Shown: positions 8,037 through 19,972, counted from the stretch's first letter. The stretch: DNA of 64,000 nucleotides from Pseudonocardia oroxyli (GCF_900102195.1 NZ_FNBE01000007.1:79271-143270); one strand, 5' to 3'. Made by a program: numbers and translations. Notes: generated by a model from the letters alone, not told the origin.

Positions 8037-8840
8037 TCAGGGCGCGGCGACCACCTGCTCCAGGAAGGGCACCAGGGCGTCGAGGAAGGCCCTCTCGTGC
8101 GCGTGCGCCAGGTGGCCCGTGCCCGGCAGGACCGTGCGCTCCGCACCCGGGATCCGGGCCGCCGTCTCGGCGCCCTGCCCGTCCGGGACGATCGACTCCT
8201 CGGCCTCCAGCAGCAGCGTCGGGCAGCGGACCGCCTCGGCGGCCGACCAGAAGTCCCGGCGCACCCACTCCCCCGCGATCTCCGCGGCGCTCGCGACGCG
8301 GGTCAGCAGGTGGAAGCCGTCCGCCCGCTCCTCGCAGCACTCGGCCATGTAGTCGCCGAACTCCGGCCGCGGATGCCCGAAGGCCTCGCGCACCGCGGCC
8401 AGCGACGGGAAGGGCTGCGGGATCGCGCCGAACCACGCGGTCATGTCCCCCATCCACCGCGGCGACACGCCGGTCAGGTCGCAGGACATGTCCTCCACCA
8501 CCAGACCCCGCACCAGCTCCGGCCGGGTCGCGGCGAGGACCAGCGCATGCAGCCCGCCCATCGAGTGCCCGACGACCACGCCGGGGCCGAGGGGCTCGAG
8601 GATCTCGGCCGCGTCCTGCGCCATCCGGTCCACCGTCCACGGGCCCGCGGCCTGCGACCGGCCGTGCCCGCGGGCGTCGAGGGCGACGACGCGTCCGTAG
8701 GCGGTCAGCCTGCGCGCGAGCGACCACCAGGTCGTGGCCCGGCCCATGAGCCCGTGCAGCAGCAGGATCGGGGTGCCCGCGCCGCCGAACTCGACGACTG
8801 CGAGGTACGTCCCGTCGGACGTGCGCACAGACCTCCGCAT
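8037..8840 (-). CDS. Alpha/beta hydrolase (Rv3591c-like)
   Basis: From ATG 8840 the protein has 267 residues. It has the oxyanion HG at about 29-31 in LLLHGLMG, DARGHGRS near 55-62, the nucleophile elbow GHSMGG with S93, and a C-terminal GTGHLAHAHE supplying the catalytic His. The substrate is unknown. The gene is divergent from mhuD with only a 19-bp gap, the same arrangement as Rv3591c-Rv3592. An in-frame ATG at 8861 (adding MALLFQP) is possible but would overlap the mhuD start. Confidence 0.85.
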   Translation of the reverse strand: MRRSVRTSDGTYLAVVEFGGAGTPILLLHGLMGRATTWWSLARRLTAYGRVVALDARGHGRSQAAGPWTVDRMAQDAAEILEPLGPGVVVGHSMGGLHALVLAATRPELVRGLVVEDMSCDLTGVSPRWMGDMTAWFGAIPQPFPSLAAVREAFGHPRPEFGDYMAECCEERADGFHLLTRVASAAEIAGEWVRRDFWSAAEAVRCPTLLLEAEESIVPDGQGAETAARIPGAERTVLPGTGHLAHAHERAFLDALVPFLEQVVAAP

Positions 8841-8859
8841 CGGCTGGAACAATAGCGCC

Positions 8860-9168
8860 ATGGCCGTCGTGAAGATCAACGCAATCCATGTGCCCGAGAA
8901 CGCGGGCCCCGAGCTGGAGAAGCGGTTCGCCGCCCGCAAGCACGCGGTGGACAGCCAGCCCGGTTTCCTCGGCTTCCAGCTCCTGCGCCCGGTCAAGGGC
9001 GACACCCGCTACTTCGTCGTCACCACCTGGGAGTCGGACGAGGCGTTCGAGGCCTGGCGCAGCGGACCCGCCGTCGAGGCGCACGCGGGCTCCCGCGCGC
9101 CCGACGCGGGCGGCAAGCCGGTCGCGTCCGGCGCGGACCTGCTCGAGTTCGAGGTCGTGGATCTCTGA
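8860..9168 (+). CDS. mhuD: Haem-degrading monooxygenase MhuD (IsdG-like)
   Basis: The 102-residue protein is very close in pattern to mycobacterial MhuD, which opens the haem ring and releases iron as a mycobilin. The three key positions match in number: N7 (VVKINAI), W66 (FEAWRSG) and the haem-ligand H75 (VEAHAG). The ferredoxin-like ABM fold is supported by GFLGFQLLRPVKG and YFVVTTWESDEAF. The start is ATG 8860. Only a weak AACAAT element ending 7 nt upstream is seen and no clear ribosome site, so leaderless initiation is possible. The stop overlaps the proposed start of the sirtuin gene. Confidence 0.94.
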   Translation: MAVVKINAIHVPENAGPELEKRFAARKHAVDSQPGFLGFQLLRPVKGDTRYFVVTTWESDEAFEAWRSGPAVEAHAGSRAPDAGGKPVASGADLLEFEVVDL

Positions 9169-9965
9169 GTCTCGACACCGCCGCCGCGCACCTGCGTGCG
9201 GCCGGCGCCCTGCTGATCTGCGCGGGCGCCGGCATGGGCGTCGACTCGGGGCTGCCGGACTTCCGCGGCACCGAGGGGTTCTGGCGCGCCTACCCGCCGT
9301 ACGAGCGCCTCGGGCTGCGGTTCGAGGAGCTCGCCGATCCCGTCCACTTCGCGGACGACCCGGCGCTGGCCTGGGGCTTCTACGGGCACCGGCTCGCGCT
9401 GTACCGGAAGACGGTGCCGCACGCGGGGTTCGAGATCCTGCGCCGGTGGGCCGAGCGCTACCCGACGTGGGTGTTCACCAGCAACGTCGACGGGCAGTTC
9501 CAGGTCGCCGGCTTCGACCGCGTCGCGGAGGTGCACGGCTCCATCCACCACCTGCAGTGCCTGCGGGGTTGCGGGCAGGAGATCTGGCCCGCGGGCGAGG
9601 TGCCCGAGATCGACCCGGAGACGATGCGGGCGGTCGACCCGCTCCCCGCCTGTCCGAGCTGCGGGGCGTTGGCCAGGCCGAACATCCTGATGTTCGGGGA
9701 CTGGGAGTGGGATCCGGCGCGTTCGGGCCCCGATCTGCAGCGGCTCCACGAATGGATCCGCGGGCACCGGCGCGAGCTCGCCGTCGTCGAGATCGGGGCG
9801 GGCACCGCCGTGCCCACCGTGCGCCGCGAGGCCGAGCTGGCCAGCGCGGCGTCCGGCAGGCTGGTGCGGATCAACGTCCGCGAGCCCCAGGTCCGGGACC
9901 CGCGCGGCGTCGGGATCGCGCAGGGGGCCGAGTCCACCCTCCGAGAACTCGACACCCTCCTGTGA
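9165..9965 (+). CDS. SIR2-family NAD-dependent protein deacylase, CTG start
   Basis: Sirtuins deacylate lysines using NAD. Visible motifs are GAGMGVDSGLPDFRG (about 21-35, NAD loop), TSNVDGQ (about 105-111), catalytic H124 in EVHGS, zinc cysteines C132/C136 and a later CPSC pair, and GAGTAVPT near the end. The first ATG (9234) falls inside the NAD-binding loop, so the start must be upstream. No ATG, GTG or TTG is in frame for at least 150 nt before it. CTG 9165 overlaps the mhuD stop as CTGA and has GAGGT 9 nt upstream. This start gives 266 residues. Confidence 0.9.
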   Translation: MSLDTAAAHLRAAGALLICAGAGMGVDSGLPDFRGTEGFWRAYPPYERLGLRFEELADPVHFADDPALAWGFYGHRLALYRKTVPHAGFEILRRWAERYPTWVFTSNVDGQFQVAGFDRVAEVHGSIHHLQCLRGCGQEIWPAGEVPEIDPETMRAVDPLPACPSCGALARPNILMFGDWEWDPARSGPDLQRLHEWIRGHRRELAVVEIGAGTAVPTVRREAELASAASGRLVRINVREPQVRDPRGVGIAQGAESTLRELDTLL

Positions 9966-10001
9966 GTGGCGATGGTCGCCATGGCGACCATCGCCACTCA
10001 C
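9962..10001. repeat. 40-nt perfect palindrome (copy 1)
   Basis: The element is a perfect inverted repeat with no spacer; each 20-nt arm begins GTGAGTGGCGATGG. It lies across the sirtuin stop codon and just before the convergent DUF779 stop, so here it can act as a bidirectional terminator. Near-identical copies are at 44589-44628 and, degenerate, at 22016-22055. Confidence 0.9.
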
Positions 10002-10004
10002 GGG

Positions 10005-10376
10005 TCACCCGAGCTGCGCGTACTCCTCGTCGGTGAAGATGCGGCTGCGGATCAGGAACCGGACGCCCTCCGGCGCCTCGACCGAGAACCCGCTCCCGCG
10101 ACCCTTCACCACGTCGACGGTGAGGTGGGTGTGCTTCCAGTACTGGTACTGCGAGGCGGACATGTAGAAGCCGATCGGCTTCGCCAGGCCCTCGACGGTC
10201 AGGTCGCCCAGGTGGACGTCCTGACCGCCGATCGTGAAGTCCCCGTCCGGGTAGCACATGGGCGCGCTGCCGTCGCAGCACCCGCCGGACTGGTGGAACA
10301 TCAGCGGGCCGTGGATGTCCGTGAGCTTCCGGAGGAGCTCCTCCGCGGCCTCGGTCAGTGCGACCCGCTCGACCAT
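10005..10376 (-). CDS. DUF779 family protein, partner of aldehyde dehydrogenase
   Basis: The 123-residue protein carries the cysteine-rich FHQSGGCCDGSAPMC segment (about 28-41) typical of DUF779, a small family usually encoded next to AldB/ExaC-type aldehyde dehydrogenases. Its ATG at 10376 overlaps the dehydrogenase stop by one base (TGATG), implying translational coupling. The role of the family is not established. The clustered cysteines suggest metal binding or redox, which is inference. Confidence 0.85.
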   Translation of the reverse strand: MVERVALTEAAEELLRKLTDIHGPLMFHQSGGCCDGSAPMCYPDGDFTIGGQDVHLGDLTVEGLAKPIGFYMSASQYQYWKHTHLTVDVVKGRGSGFSVEAPEGVRFLIRSRIFTDEEYAQLG

Positions 10377-11899
10377 CAGAAGAAGCCCTGGGCATTCTGC
10401 GAGTAGCTGACCAGCAGGTTCTTCGTCTGCTGGTAGTGGTCCAGCATCATCTTGTGGTTCTCGCGCCCGATGCCGGACTGCTTGTAGCCGCCGAAGGCCG
10501 CGTGGGCCGGGTAGGCGTGGTAGTTGTTCACCCACACCCGGCCCGCCTGGATGTCCCGCCCGGCGCGGTAGGCCACGCTCCCGTCGCGGGACCAGACGCC
10601 GGCGCCGAGGCCGTAGAGGGTGTCGTTGGCGATCTTCAGGGCGTCGTCGTAGTCCTCGAACCGCGCCACCGAGACGACCGGTCCGAAGATCTCCTCCTGG
10701 AAGACCCGCATCGCGTTGTTGCCCTCGAGGACCGTCGGGTTGATGTAGTACCCGCCGGACAGCTCGCCGCCGAGGTCGGCCCGGTCGCCACCGGTGAGGA
10801 CCTTCGCGCCCTCCTGGCGGCCGATGTCGATGTAGCTCAGGATCTTCTCGAACTGGTCGTTCGACGCCTGGGCACCGATCATCGTGTCGGTGTCGAGCGG
10901 GTGCCCCTGCTTGATCTGCTCGGTCCGCTTGACCGCCTGCTGCAGGAACTCCTCGTAGATGCCGCCCTGGATCAGCGCGCGGCTCGGGCAGGTGCAGACC
11001 TCGCCCTGGTTGAGCGCGAACATCGCGAAGCCCTCGAGCGCCTTGTCGTAGAAGGCGTCGTTGGCCTGGGCGACGTCGTTGAAGAAGATGTTCGGGCTCT
11101 TGCCGCCGAGCTCCAGGGTGACCGGGATCAGGTTCTCCGAGGCGTACTGGGAGATCAGGCGACCGGTCGTGGTCTCACCGGTGAAGGCGATCTTGCGGAT
11201 GCGATTGCTGGAGGCCAGCGGCTTGCCCGCCTCGACGCCGAACCCGTTGACGATGTTGAGGACACCCGGGGGCAGCAGGTCGGCGACCGTCTCGAGCAGC
11301 ACGTGGATCGACGCCGGGGTCTGCTCCGCGGGCTTGAGGACGACCGCGTTGCCCGCCGCGAGGGCGGGTGCGAGCTTCCAGATCGCCATCAGGATCGGGA
11401 AGTTCCACGGGATGATCTGACCGACCACGCCCAGCGGCTCGTGGAAGTGGTAGGCGACGGTGTCCTCGTCGATCTGCGAGATGCTGCCCTCCTGGGCGCG
11501 CACCGCGCCCGCGAAGTACCGCAGGTGGTCGATCGCGAGGGGGATGTCCGCGGCGAGGGTCTCGCGGACCGCCTTGCCGTTCTCCCAGGACTCGGCGACG
11601 GCGATCTTCTCGAGGTTGGCCTCGATGCGGTCGGCCATCTTGTTGAGGATGTTGGCGCGCTCGGTGACGGAGGTCTTGCCCCAGGCGGGCGCGGCGGCGT
11701 GGGCCGCGTCGAGCGCCTTCTCGACGTCCTCGGCGGTGCCGCGCGCGACCTCGGTGAACGCCTGGCCCGTGATGGGCGTGGGGTTCTCGAAGTACTGCCC
11801 CTTCACCGGTGCCACGTACTCGCCACCGATGTAGTGGTCGTAGCGCGGCTTGAACGTGACGACGCTGTCCGGCTGTCCGGGGTTGGCGTACTTGGCCAT
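10376..11899 (-). CDS. NAD(P)-dependent aldehyde dehydrogenase (AldB/ExaC type)
   Basis: The enzyme oxidises aldehydes to acids. From ATG 11899 (GGAAGGA site upstream) it has 507 residues. Motifs are PWNFP (about 164-168), VLKPAEQTP (about 187-195), catalytic E263 in TLELGGKS and the catalytic Cys C302 in [11 protein letters not shown]. The Cys-Thr-Cys arrangement is typical of the AldB/ExaC subgroup, which often handles acetaldehyde or alcohol-derived aldehydes. It forms an operon with the DUF779 gene and is divergent from the GAF regulator at 12065, which probably activates it. Confidence 0.94.
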   Translation of the reverse strand: MAKYANPGQPDSVVTFKPRYDHYIGGEYVAPVKGQYFENPTPITGQAFTEVARGTAEDVEKALDAAHAAAPAWGKTSVTERANILNKMADRIEANLEKIAVAESWENGKAVRETLAADIPLAIDHLRYFAGAVRAQEGSISQIDEDTVAYHFHEPLGVVGQIIPWNFPILMAIWKLAPALAAGNAVVLKPAEQTPASIHVLLETVADLLPPGVLNIVNGFGVEAGKPLASSNRIRKIAFTGETTTGRLISQYASENLIPVTLELGGKSPNIFFNDVAQANDAFYDKALEGFAMFALNQGEVCTCPSRALIQGGIYEEFLQQAVKRTEQIKQGHPLDTDTMIGAQASNDQFEKILSYIDIGRQEGAKVLTGGDRADLGGELSGGYYINPTVLEGNNAMRVFQEEIFGPVVSVARFEDYDDALKIANDTLYGLGAGVWSRDGSVAYRAGRDIQAGRVWVNNYHAYPAHAAFGGYKQSGIGRENHKMMLDHYQQTKNLLVSYSQNAQGFF

Positions 11900-11994
11900 G
11901 TCCGTCCTTCCACATCTTTGGGTCCAGCTCGTGACGATGCACAGTAGGAAGGGAGGGGTTGCAGCCGCGTTGCACGCAGATGCGGACCCCTCCA

Positions 11995-12009
11995 TTCGGA
12001 TAGTCCGAA
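11995..12009. promoter_or_regulatory. Inverted repeat in aldehyde dehydrogenase/regulator intergenic region
   Basis: TTCGGA-TAG-TCCGAA is a perfect 6-bp inverted repeat with a 3-nt spacer, in the 165-bp gap between the divergent dehydrogenase and GAF-regulator genes. A direct repeat of GTTGCA lies about 25 nt to the left. It is a candidate binding site for the adjacent regulator. Confidence 0.45.
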
Positions 12010-12064
12010 CAGGCGGAGCAGAGTCAGGGTTGCCTGGCCTAGTAGATCGGAGGACGATCACGAG

Positions 12065-13429
12065 GTGACCGACGGCGTCCGGGACCTGGTCTCCGCATCG
12101 TGGCGGCGGTCGGTGGCGGCCGACGTCGATCCCGAGCGCGGGCTCCCACCGCTCGTGTACGCCCGGCGGGAGGTCGCCGAGCTGCGCGCCGGGCACCCGC
12201 TCGCCGAGGCGTTCCCGCTGCTCCAGGAGACCCTCGTCCGGATCGCCGACGAGGCCGAGCACATGATGGTCGTGACGGATGCGCAGGGGCTGGTCCTGTG
12301 GCGCGAGGGACACCGGACGGTGCTGCACCGCGCGGAGGACGCCGGGCTCGTCGAGGGCACCCGCTGGAGCGAGGAGACCATCGGCACCAACGCCGTGGGC
12401 ACCGCGCTGGCCGAGGACCGGGCCCTGCAGATCCACGCCGGTGAGCACCACGTGCGGGCCTACCACTACTGGACCTGCGCGGCGGCGCCCATCCACTCCC
12501 CCGACACCGGCGAGGTGATCGGGATCGTGGACGTGACCGGCCCCGCCACCGGCTTCCACCCGACGACGTTGGCGCTGGTCAACGCCGCCGCGAAGCTCGC
12601 CGAGAAGCACCTGGAGGCGCGTGCCGCGCTGCGCGACGAACGGCTGCTCAGCCGCAACCTCCCCCACCTGCTCGGACTGGGGGACCAGGCCGGGGCGTTG
12701 TTGAGCCCCCACGGCCGCGTCCTCGCCGCACAGCCGGACGGCTGGCTGCGTGAGCCGGTGGACCTCGGCCCGGCCCCGACGGACGGGATGCGGGTGGCGC
12801 TCGGGCCGCTCGGGGAGGGCGTCGTCGAGCAGCTGGCCGAGGGGTACCTGCTGCGGCTGCGCCGCGCCGCACCCCGGCGCGCCTCGCTCGCCCTGCGCTT
12901 CCTCGGCGGCGACCGGCCGCACGGCCGGCTCGACGGCCGCCGCATCCGGCTGTCGCTGCGCCACGCCGAGCTGCTCACGCTGCTCGTCCTGCATCCGGAC
13001 GGGCTCACCGCCGACGGGCTCGCCACCCTGCTCTACGGGGACACCGGGAAGGCGGTCACGATCCGCGCCGAGATGCACCGCCTGCGCCTGCAGCTCACGC
13101 CCGGCCTGGTCCGCACCCAGCCCTACCGGCTCGACGCCGCCGTGGAGGCGGACTTCCAGACGGTGCGCGAGGCGCTGCGGGCGGGTCGGGTGCGCGACGC
13201 CGCCGCCCTGCACCGCGGCGAGCTCCTGCCCGCCTCGGAGGCCCCCGCGGTGCGCGAGGAGCGAGACTCCCTCGCCGTCGCGGTGCGCTCGGCGGTCCTG
13301 CGCAGCGCGGACGTCGAGGCGCTCGGCAGCTACCGGCGCTCCGAGCCGGGTCGGCTCGACACCGAGGCCCGGGAGCGGCTGGACGCCCTGCTCCCGCCCG
13401 ATGACGCGCGGCGACCACCCCCGGGCTGA
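12065..13429 (+). CDS. GAF-domain transcriptional regulator of aldehyde metabolism
   Basis: The 454-residue protein starts at GTG 12065. The N-terminal half has a GAF sensor domain (about 55-185; [17 protein letters not shown] and the later IGIVDVTGP are characteristic of AcoR-type activators). The C-terminal part (about 300-370, [20 protein letters not shown]...) looks like a winged-helix DNA-binding domain. There is no AAA+ sigma54-activation module, unlike Gram-negative AcoR. Such regulators are commonly divergent from aldB-DUF779 in actinomycetes, as here, and presumably sense an aldehyde or alcohol. Confidence 0.82.
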   Translation: MTDGVRDLVSASWRRSVAADVDPERGLPPLVYARREVAELRAGHPLAEAFPLLQETLVRIADEAEHMMVVTDAQGLVLWREGHRTVLHRAEDAGLVEGTRWSEETIGTNAVGTALAEDRALQIHAGEHHVRAYHYWTCAAAPIHSPDTGEVIGIVDVTGPATGFHPTTLALVNAAAKLAEKHLEARAALRDERLLSRNLPHLLGLGDQAGALLSPHGRVLAAQPDGWLREPVDLGPAPTDGMRVALGPLGEGVVEQLAEGYLLRLRRAAPRRASLALRFLGGDRPHGRLDGRRIRLSLRHAELLTLLVLHPDGLTADGLATLLYGDTGKAVTIRAEMHRLRLQLTPGLVRTQPYRLDAAVEADFQTVREALRAGRVRDAAALHRGELLPASEAPAVREERDSLAVAVRSAVLRSADVEALGSYRRSEPGRLDTEARERLDALLPPDDARRPPPG

Positions 13430-13440
13430 CCCGCGGCCGG

Positions 13441-14430
13441 TCAGCGGCCTGCCGGGCCGGGGTCCTCGTCGAGGTGGTCGGGGATGCCGTCGTCGTCGGT
13501 GTCCGGGAGGCGCGGGTCGCCCTGGCCCGCACGGACCGCCTCCAGCTGCGCCGCGAGGGCCACGCCCGCGAGCAGCGCGATGCCCGTGACGTTCGCCCAG
13601 AGCAGCAACGCCATCACCGCGGTGAGCGGGCCGTAGGTCTCGTCGAAGTTCGCGCCGAGCACCACGTAGGCGGCCAGCAGGCCGGAGCCCGCCAACCAGG
13701 CGAGGACCGTGACCGCCGCACCCACCGCGAGCCAGCTCAGGCCCGGCTGGCGGCGGCGCGGGGCGAACCGGAGCAGGGCCGTGACCGCGACGACGAGCGC
13801 GAGCAGACCGACCGGCCACCGCAGGACGTCCCAGAACTCCTCGGCGACGTCCCCCCAGCGGTAGACCTGCTCCATCGCCTCCCCGAACGGCTCCCCCGCG
13901 ACGATCAGCAGCAGCCCCACCGCCATCGCGACGCCCGCCGTGGCGGTGAGCAGCGCCGCGCGGCCGTACTTCTGCAGCGCCGGGCGGTCCCGCTCGGTGC
14001 CGTAGATGCGGTTCGCCCCGCGCTCGAGCTGGGCGAACGCGCTCGTCGCCGCGGCGAAGGCGGTCCCCAACGCCGCGATCACGACGATCAGGCCACGCCG
14101 CCGGTCCCCCTCGACCGCCCGCCCGACGAGCTCGTCGCTCGTCCCGGGCGAGACGGCCACGACGGTCCGGGCGACCACCTCGGCGAAGGACTCGACGCCG
14201 AGGGCGGTGGCCAGCCCGGCGCCCGCGATGACGAGCGGCACCGCGGCGAGCGCGAGCTGCAGGGCGAAGGCGCGGGCGTGGGAGAAGCCGTCGCCGTACC
14301 GGAACCGGACGAACCCCGTGCCCAGCAGGTGCCGCAGGCCGTAGCGGCGGACGGTGTGCCAGGCGTCGTCCGCCGAGAGGGCCTCGCCGGACATCAGCTC
14401 GGTCTCGGGGACCGCCCGGACCGAGCTCAT
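13441..14430 (-). CDS. YihY/UPF0761 family inner-membrane protein with acidic Ca-binding-like tail
   Basis: The 329-residue protein has about six predicted membrane segments (for example [56 protein letters not shown]) and the YihY/BrkB family layout. The function of the family is not settled. An unusual feature is the C-terminal tail, residues 310-324, [15 protein letters not shown], which matches the DxDxDG calcium-binding repeat of thrombospondin type-3 proteins. Its start overlaps the stop of the FKBP lipoprotein gene by 4 bp, so the two are coupled. Confidence 0.85.
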   Translation of the reverse strand: MSSVRAVPETELMSGEALSADDAWHTVRRYGLRHLLGTGFVRFRYGDGFSHARAFALQLALAAVPLVIAGAGLATALGVESFAEVVARTVVAVSPGTSDELVGRAVEGDRRRGLIVVIAALGTAFAAATSAFAQLERGANRIYGTERDRPALQKYGRAALLTATAGVAMAVGLLLIVAGEPFGEAMEQVYRWGDVAEEFWDVLRWPVGLLALVVAVTALLRFAPRRRQPGLSWLAVGAAVTVLAWLAGSGLLAAYVVLGANFDETYGPLTAVMALLLWANVTGIALLAGVALAAQLEAVRAGQGDPRLPDTDDDGIPDHLDEDPGPAGR

Positions 14431-14927
14431 GACACCTGGACGGCGTCCACGACGAAGACGAGGGTCTCGTTGGGCGCGATACCGCGGCCGCCCGGCCCGT
14501 ACGCCTTGTCCGGCGGGATGACCAGCAGCCTGCGGCCGCCCTCGCGCATGCCGACCACACCCTCGTTCCAGCCGTCGATGACCGGGGCGTCCCCCACGTT
14601 CTCCAGGGGGAAGGTCTCGCCGCGGAACCAGGAGGCGTCGAGCTCTCGCTTGTCCGACCAGGTGACGAGGTCGTACTGGGTCTGCACGGTGGAGCCGAGG
14701 ACGACCTCGGGACCGCTGCCGACCACGAGGTCCTTGCTCAGGAGCTGCGCGGGCGGGGTGCAGGTGTCCGGCACGGTGATCGTCGGCTTGGTGCCGGGAT
14801 CCCCCGCCACCCCGATGTCGTCCACCGTGCAGACGGGGCGAGGTGCGGGTGCCGCGGCGGGCTGGGGCGCCGGGGAGGAACAGGCCGCCAGAACGACGAG
14901 CAGGCCGAGGACGGCGAGGGAGCGCAT
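14427..14927 (-). CDS. FKBP-type peptidyl-prolyl isomerase lipoprotein
   Basis: The 166-residue protein has a signal peptide with lipobox LAAC (lipidated C16), a Pro/Ala-rich spacer, and one FKBP domain (about 75-166; [47 protein letters not shown]). It should act outside the membrane as a proline isomerase/chaperone. Two cysteines (PVCTV, DTCTP) lie before the domain. It is the upstream gene of a two-gene unit with the YihY protein (4-bp overlap). Confidence 0.9.
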   Translation of the reverse strand: MRSLAVLGLLVVLAACSSPAPQPAAAPAPRPVCTVDDIGVAGDPGTKPTITVPDTCTPPAQLLSKDLVVGSGPEVVLGSTVQTQYDLVTWSDKRELDASWFRGETFPLENVGDAPVIDGWNEGVVGMREGGRRLLVIPPDKAYGPGGRGIAPNETLVFVVDAVQVS

Positions 14928-14976
14928 GGAGCCGACCTTAGAGACGCCTCCACCCCGCGTCGTGCCGGGCTCGACC

Positions 14977-16107
14977 TCAGACCGTCGCGAGGAGCGCGTC
15001 CACCCGGGCCTCGAGGGCGTCGATCGGGTGCACGTGCCCGGCGCGCACCACGACGGAGACCGTGTCGAGGTTCTCGACCGACTGCAGCGGGTCGGCGGTG
15101 AGCAGGAGGAGGTCCGCGTCGGCTCCCGGGACGATGCGGCCCATCGTGTCCCCGCGGCCGAGGTACTCGGCCGGCGCCGTGGTGGTGCTGCGGAGCACCT
15201 CGAGTGGGCTCAGGCCCGCCCGACCGAGCTCCCGGAACTCCTCGTGGATCGAGCGCGCGACACCGCGGCCGCTGGTGTCGGTACCGCTCATGATCCGCGT
15301 GCCGGCCGCGGCGATCCGACCGACCGTCTGCACGCAGCGCTCGTAGTACTCGTGCAGCACGTCCCGGTCGGCCTGCGGGGCCGCCCCGAACGCCTCGACG
15401 TCCGCCTGCTGACGTTCGCGCTGGTCGGCGGGCATGCGCCGCAGCCAGGGATCGTCCTGGAACTCCGGACCGTCGGTGCGGTACTTGCCGCGCAGCCCGA
15501 CGAGGGTCGGGCGGTGCCAGACACCGTTGTCCGCGAAGGAGCGGCCCAGCGCGTCGGTGCGCTCCTCGGAGTAGGTCTCGAACGCCCGTCGGAGCAGGGC
15601 GATCTGCGCCTCGTCCGTGGTGCCCGTGGCGGGGCCGAGGAAGTTCTCCTTCAGGAACGCGTCGAAGAAGTCGACCGCGAACGGCAGGCGGGCCACCCAC
15701 GCCGGGAACGGCAGGCCGGTCGGCTCCTGCGCCCACAGCGCCCGCGACTCCGACGACAGGGTCGGGAACACGCTCTGGCCCGTGCCGAGGTGCTCGATCG
15801 AGTCGAGGCCCGCCGCGGCCGCCTCCTCGATGGGGACGCCCGGTGGCAGGTGACCCGCGATCCGCAGCCCGCGCCGGTGGGCCTCGTCCACCGCGGCGAA
15901 GAAGACCCCCGGCTCCGTGAGGATCATCTTGATGAAGTCCGCGCCCTGGTCCCACTGCCGGGCGATCTCCTCGCGGACGCCCTCGACCGAGGACGCGGTA
16001 AAGGGCAGCAGCAGGTCGCCGGGCATCGCGAGCAGCCGCGGGGTGTACTCGTCGCGGCCGAGGCGCTGCTGCGCGCGGTCGGCGAGCAGCTCGGGCGACC
16101 CCTCCAT
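14977..16107 (-). pseudogene. Amidohydrolase (imidazolonepropionase/prolidase type), 5'-truncated
   Basis: The remaining 376 codons match the second half of metal-dependent amidohydrolases: AGHLPPG and DSIEHLGTG supply metal-ligand histidines, SGTDTSGRG the catalytic Asp, and GADADLLLLTADPL the family's C-terminal beta-sandwich. The first 80-100 residues, which hold the HxH metal motif, are missing. Upstream of ATG 16107 the frame runs only 10 codons and the sequence abruptly becomes a different plus-strand fragment. I read this as a deletion remnant. It could be translated from ATG 16107 but should be inactive. Confidence 0.7.
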
Positions 16108-16112
16108 CCCAG

Positions 16113-16313
16113 GTGGGGGCGGCCGAGTTCGAGACACTCCTGGTGGCGGCGCTGGGGGCCATCCGGGCGGTCGTCGAGCGCGCGGCCGACTGGACGCCGA
16201 CGGAGACCGCCGCGAACGCCGAGATCCTCGCCCCCGCCGTCACCCGGCTGTTGGGCCTGCCCGAGAACGCCGGACGGCCCGGACCCCGAGCGGGGTCCGG
16301 GCCGTCCGGATGA
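16113..16313 (+). CDS. Short ORF at rearrangement junction, probably a 3' gene fragment
   Basis: The frame encodes 66 residues with a helical, amphipathic look (FETLLVAALGAIRAVVERAA) and ends inside the terminator hairpin, so its last 15 residues are hairpin-encoded. It has no ribosome site before GTG 16113. It begins within a few bases of where the truncated amidohydrolase loses similarity. I do not recognise the family; a fragment left by the same deletion is more likely than a functional gene. Confidence 0.25.
   Translation: MGAAEFETLLVAALGAIRAVVERAADWTPTETAANAEILAPAVTRLLGLPENAGRPGPRAGSGPSG
16271..16308. terminator. Strong terminator hairpin downstream of clpC
   Basis: A perfect 17-bp stem (CGGACGGCCCGGACCCC and its complement) with a GAGC loop lies 18 bp beyond the clpC stop. 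There is no T-run, as is usual in GC-rich actinomycetes. It can also stop plus-strand transcription. Confidence 0.9.
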
Positions 16314-16325
16314 GCGGTCAGCCGA

Positions 16326-18890
<2,565 letters not shown>

Positions 18891-19112
18891 TCGCACTCCT
18901 TGCCTGCTGCGCCCACACATGCGGCGCGTCCAGCATCCTTGTGACACTGCGCCGCGGGCGCCCCTTACCACTGTATCGGTCCTCGGGGTCCGGCCGCCTC
19001 CGCCGCGGTGCCACGTAACGGGCACGGTACGCACCCGCACCGACAAAACGGTGTGAGCTGCGCTTCTCTTCCCGGCCGCCTCGCGTTCAGCCCTGGGCGA
19101 ACGCGCGCACCC

Positions 19113-19922
19113 TCACCGACCTGCGGCGATCTTCTCCTGCTCGGCCTCCTCGCGCTTGTACACGCGGAAGCCCTCCTCGTCCCGCCCGCGGCGCCAGTAG
19201 CCGCTCACCGACAGGTCGTCGCGGGGCACCCCCCGTTCGGTCAGCAGGTGCCTGCGGAGCTCCTTGACCTCCGCGGCCTCGCCGTGGACGAAGGCGTGCA
19301 CCCGGCCCTCGGGGAAGGCCAGCGCCGCCACCGCTGCGAGGAGCTGCCCGGTGCCGCCCCCGTCCCGGTGCAACCACTGCAACCGCAGGTCACCGGGGGT
19401 GTCCAGGGGCTGCTCGTCGGCCTCGCCCGCCACCTGGACGATCGCGTGGACGGGCACGCCCGCCGGGATCCGCTCCAGCGCGGCGGCGATCGCCGGGATG
19501 GCGGCCTCGTCCCCCACCAGCAGGTGCCAGTCCGCGGCCGGGTCCGGGGCGTAGGCGCCGCCGGGACCGAGCAGCCGCAGGGTGTCCCCCGGCTGGGCCG
19601 CGGCCGCCCAGGGACCCGCCAGTCCGGCGTCCCCGTGGTGGACGAAGTCGATCGTCAGCTCGGCCCGGGCGGGATCGAACGCGCGCACGGTGTACGTGCG
19701 CACCCGCGGCTGCTGCTCGCGCGGGAGCTGCTCGCGGACGACGTCCAGATCGAACGGATCCGGGTACTGCACGCCGGGAAGCGGAAACAGAATCTTCACG
19801 TAGCGGTCGGTGAACCCGGTCTCGGGGAACGACGCGAGCTCCGGACCGGTCGCGACCACGCGGACCATGTGCGGCGTGAGCCGCTCGGTGCGGGCGACCG
19901 TCAATGTGGTGACGCGAGGCAT
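19113..19922 (-). CDS. Siderophore-interacting protein (FAD-dependent ferric reductase)
   Basis: The 269-residue SIP family protein (ViuB/YqjH-like) should reduce ferric siderophores using FAD and NAD(P)H. Evidence: an N-terminal FAD-binding barrel with RVRTYTVRAFD (R-x-Y-T, FAD site), DFVHHGDAGLAGPWA (diagnostic of SIPs) and LLVGDEAAIPAIAAALE (NADPH domain), then a C-terminal GYWRRGRDEEGFRVYK. ATG 19922 is chosen; GTG 19967 in frame would add 15 residues and overlaps a TGAGCGCTCA palindrome. It lies between clpC1 and lsr2, where mycobacteria have no gene, so it is an insertion relative to that order. Confidence 0.88.
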   Translation of the reverse strand: MPRVTTLTVARTERLTPHMVRVVATGPELASFPETGFTDRYVKILFPLPGVQYPDPFDLDVVREQLPREQQPRVRTYTVRAFDPARAELTIDFVHHGDAGLAGPWAAAAQPGDTLRLLGPGGAYAPDPAADWHLLVGDEAAIPAIAAALERIPAGVPVHAIVQVAGEADEQPLDTPGDLRLQWLHRDGGGTGQLLAAVAALAFPEGRVHAFVHGEAAEVKELRRHLLTERGVPRDDLSVSGYWRRGRDEEGFRVYKREEAEQEKIAAGR

Positions 19923-19972
19923 GCCGCCACGGTACGCCGGTAAGGTGATCCTTGGTTGAGCGCTCACCGAAA

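Noticed and set aside
10376..14560. A single 1394-codon minus-strand gene
   Set aside because: Only the aldehyde dehydrogenase portion (10376-11899) has coding features. The rest is antisense to the GAF regulator and YihY region and is a GC-rich shadow frame.
19940..19970. Iron-box (IdeR/DmdR) operator upstream of the siderophore-interacting gene
   Set aside because: TAAGGTGATCCTTGG has only a short AAGG/CCTT symmetry and matches the 19-bp iron-box consensus poorly.
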